Shown here one piece after another: positions 6,516-6,576 of a stretch of 6,576 bases of DNA. Position 1 is the stretch's first letter. The number at the start of each line of letters is the position of its first letter. Location: the NCBI GenBank assembly GCA_021775385.1, contig JAJFHW010000004.1, positions 1 to 6,576 on the forward strand, read 5' to 3'. The notes below the pieces were generated by a model that worked only from the letters and a program-made list of their open reading frames with translations, was not told where the DNA came from and searched no databases. The position numbers and the translations under genes were made by a program. This DNA comes from Hyphomicrobiales bacterium (GTDB lineage Bacteria > Pseudomonadota > Alphaproteobacteria > Rhizobiales > HXMU1428-3).

Positions 6516-6544
6516 AGAAACTTACGCCCTACAAAGAAACTTAC
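6516..6544. repeat. Direct repeat AGAAACTTAC, two copies 19 bp apart
   Basis: Identical 10-mers lie at 6516-6525 and 6535-6544, start-to-start 19 bp, upstream of the EAL gene (minus strand GTAAGTTTCT twice). The spacing is close to two helical turns, as for tandem regulator half-sites. No known regulator box is recognised. Confidence 0.5.
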
Positions 6545-6576
6545 ACCAAATGAGTAAATTTATGCCATAGGAATAG

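Larger units (their letters stand above)
6430..6576. other. Upstream region of the EAL gene
   Basis: This region precedes the chosen ATG. It contains the possible promoter at 6443-6471, the palindrome TTTGCGCAAA at 6452-6461 and the direct repeat AGAAACTTAC at 6516 and 6535. The EAL reading frame stays open to a TTG at 6492 without a ribosome binding site. I see no other gene up to the window edge. Confidence 0.45.

Overview
The window looks like a piece of an A+T-rich alphaproteobacterial chromosome, probably Hyphomicrobiales-like. This placement is inferred from protein character: a stand-alone DsbD/ScsB-type periplasmic domain beside a YqgE/AlgH protein, and a 7TM-PAS-GGDEF-EAL sensor. No database search was possible. 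There are three real protein genes and two repeat-filled intergenic regions; no RNA gene, IS element, phage gene or CRISPR array was seen.

Layout. Positions 1-75 are the 3' flank of the first gene. Positions 76-954 (minus) encode an exported 292-residue protein equivalent to the soluble N-terminal domain of DsbD/ScsB thiol reductases, without their membrane and thioredoxin parts. Positions 955-1348 are a divergent intergenic region whose yqgE-proximal part carries three 39-bp tandem repeats. Positions 1349-1975 (plus) encode YqgE/AlgH. Positions 1976-2355 lie between convergent genes and hold a second, related tandem array (40-bp period) plus decayed copies. Positions 2356-6429 (minus) encode a very large membrane c-di-GMP protein: periplasmic sensor, seven TM helices, PAS, degenerate GGDEF, intact-looking EAL and a 349-residue low-complexity, lysine-ended tail. 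Positions 6430-6576 are its upstream region, with a possible promoter and short repeats.

How the genes relate. The three genes do not form an operon: the DsbD-like gene and yqgE diverge, and yqgE and the EAL gene converge. The DsbD-like protein probably handles thiols in the periplasm, YqgE is of uncertain function, and the EAL protein probably lowers c-di-GMP in response to a periplasmic or membrane signal.

Most worth a second look. yqgE is bracketed by two same-orientation arrays of one repeat family. Comparing the arrays shows compensatory base changes in a shared hairpin, which points to selection for structure, perhaps as RNA. The long tail on the EAL protein is the second unusual feature. 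Neither can be called a new system from sequence alone.
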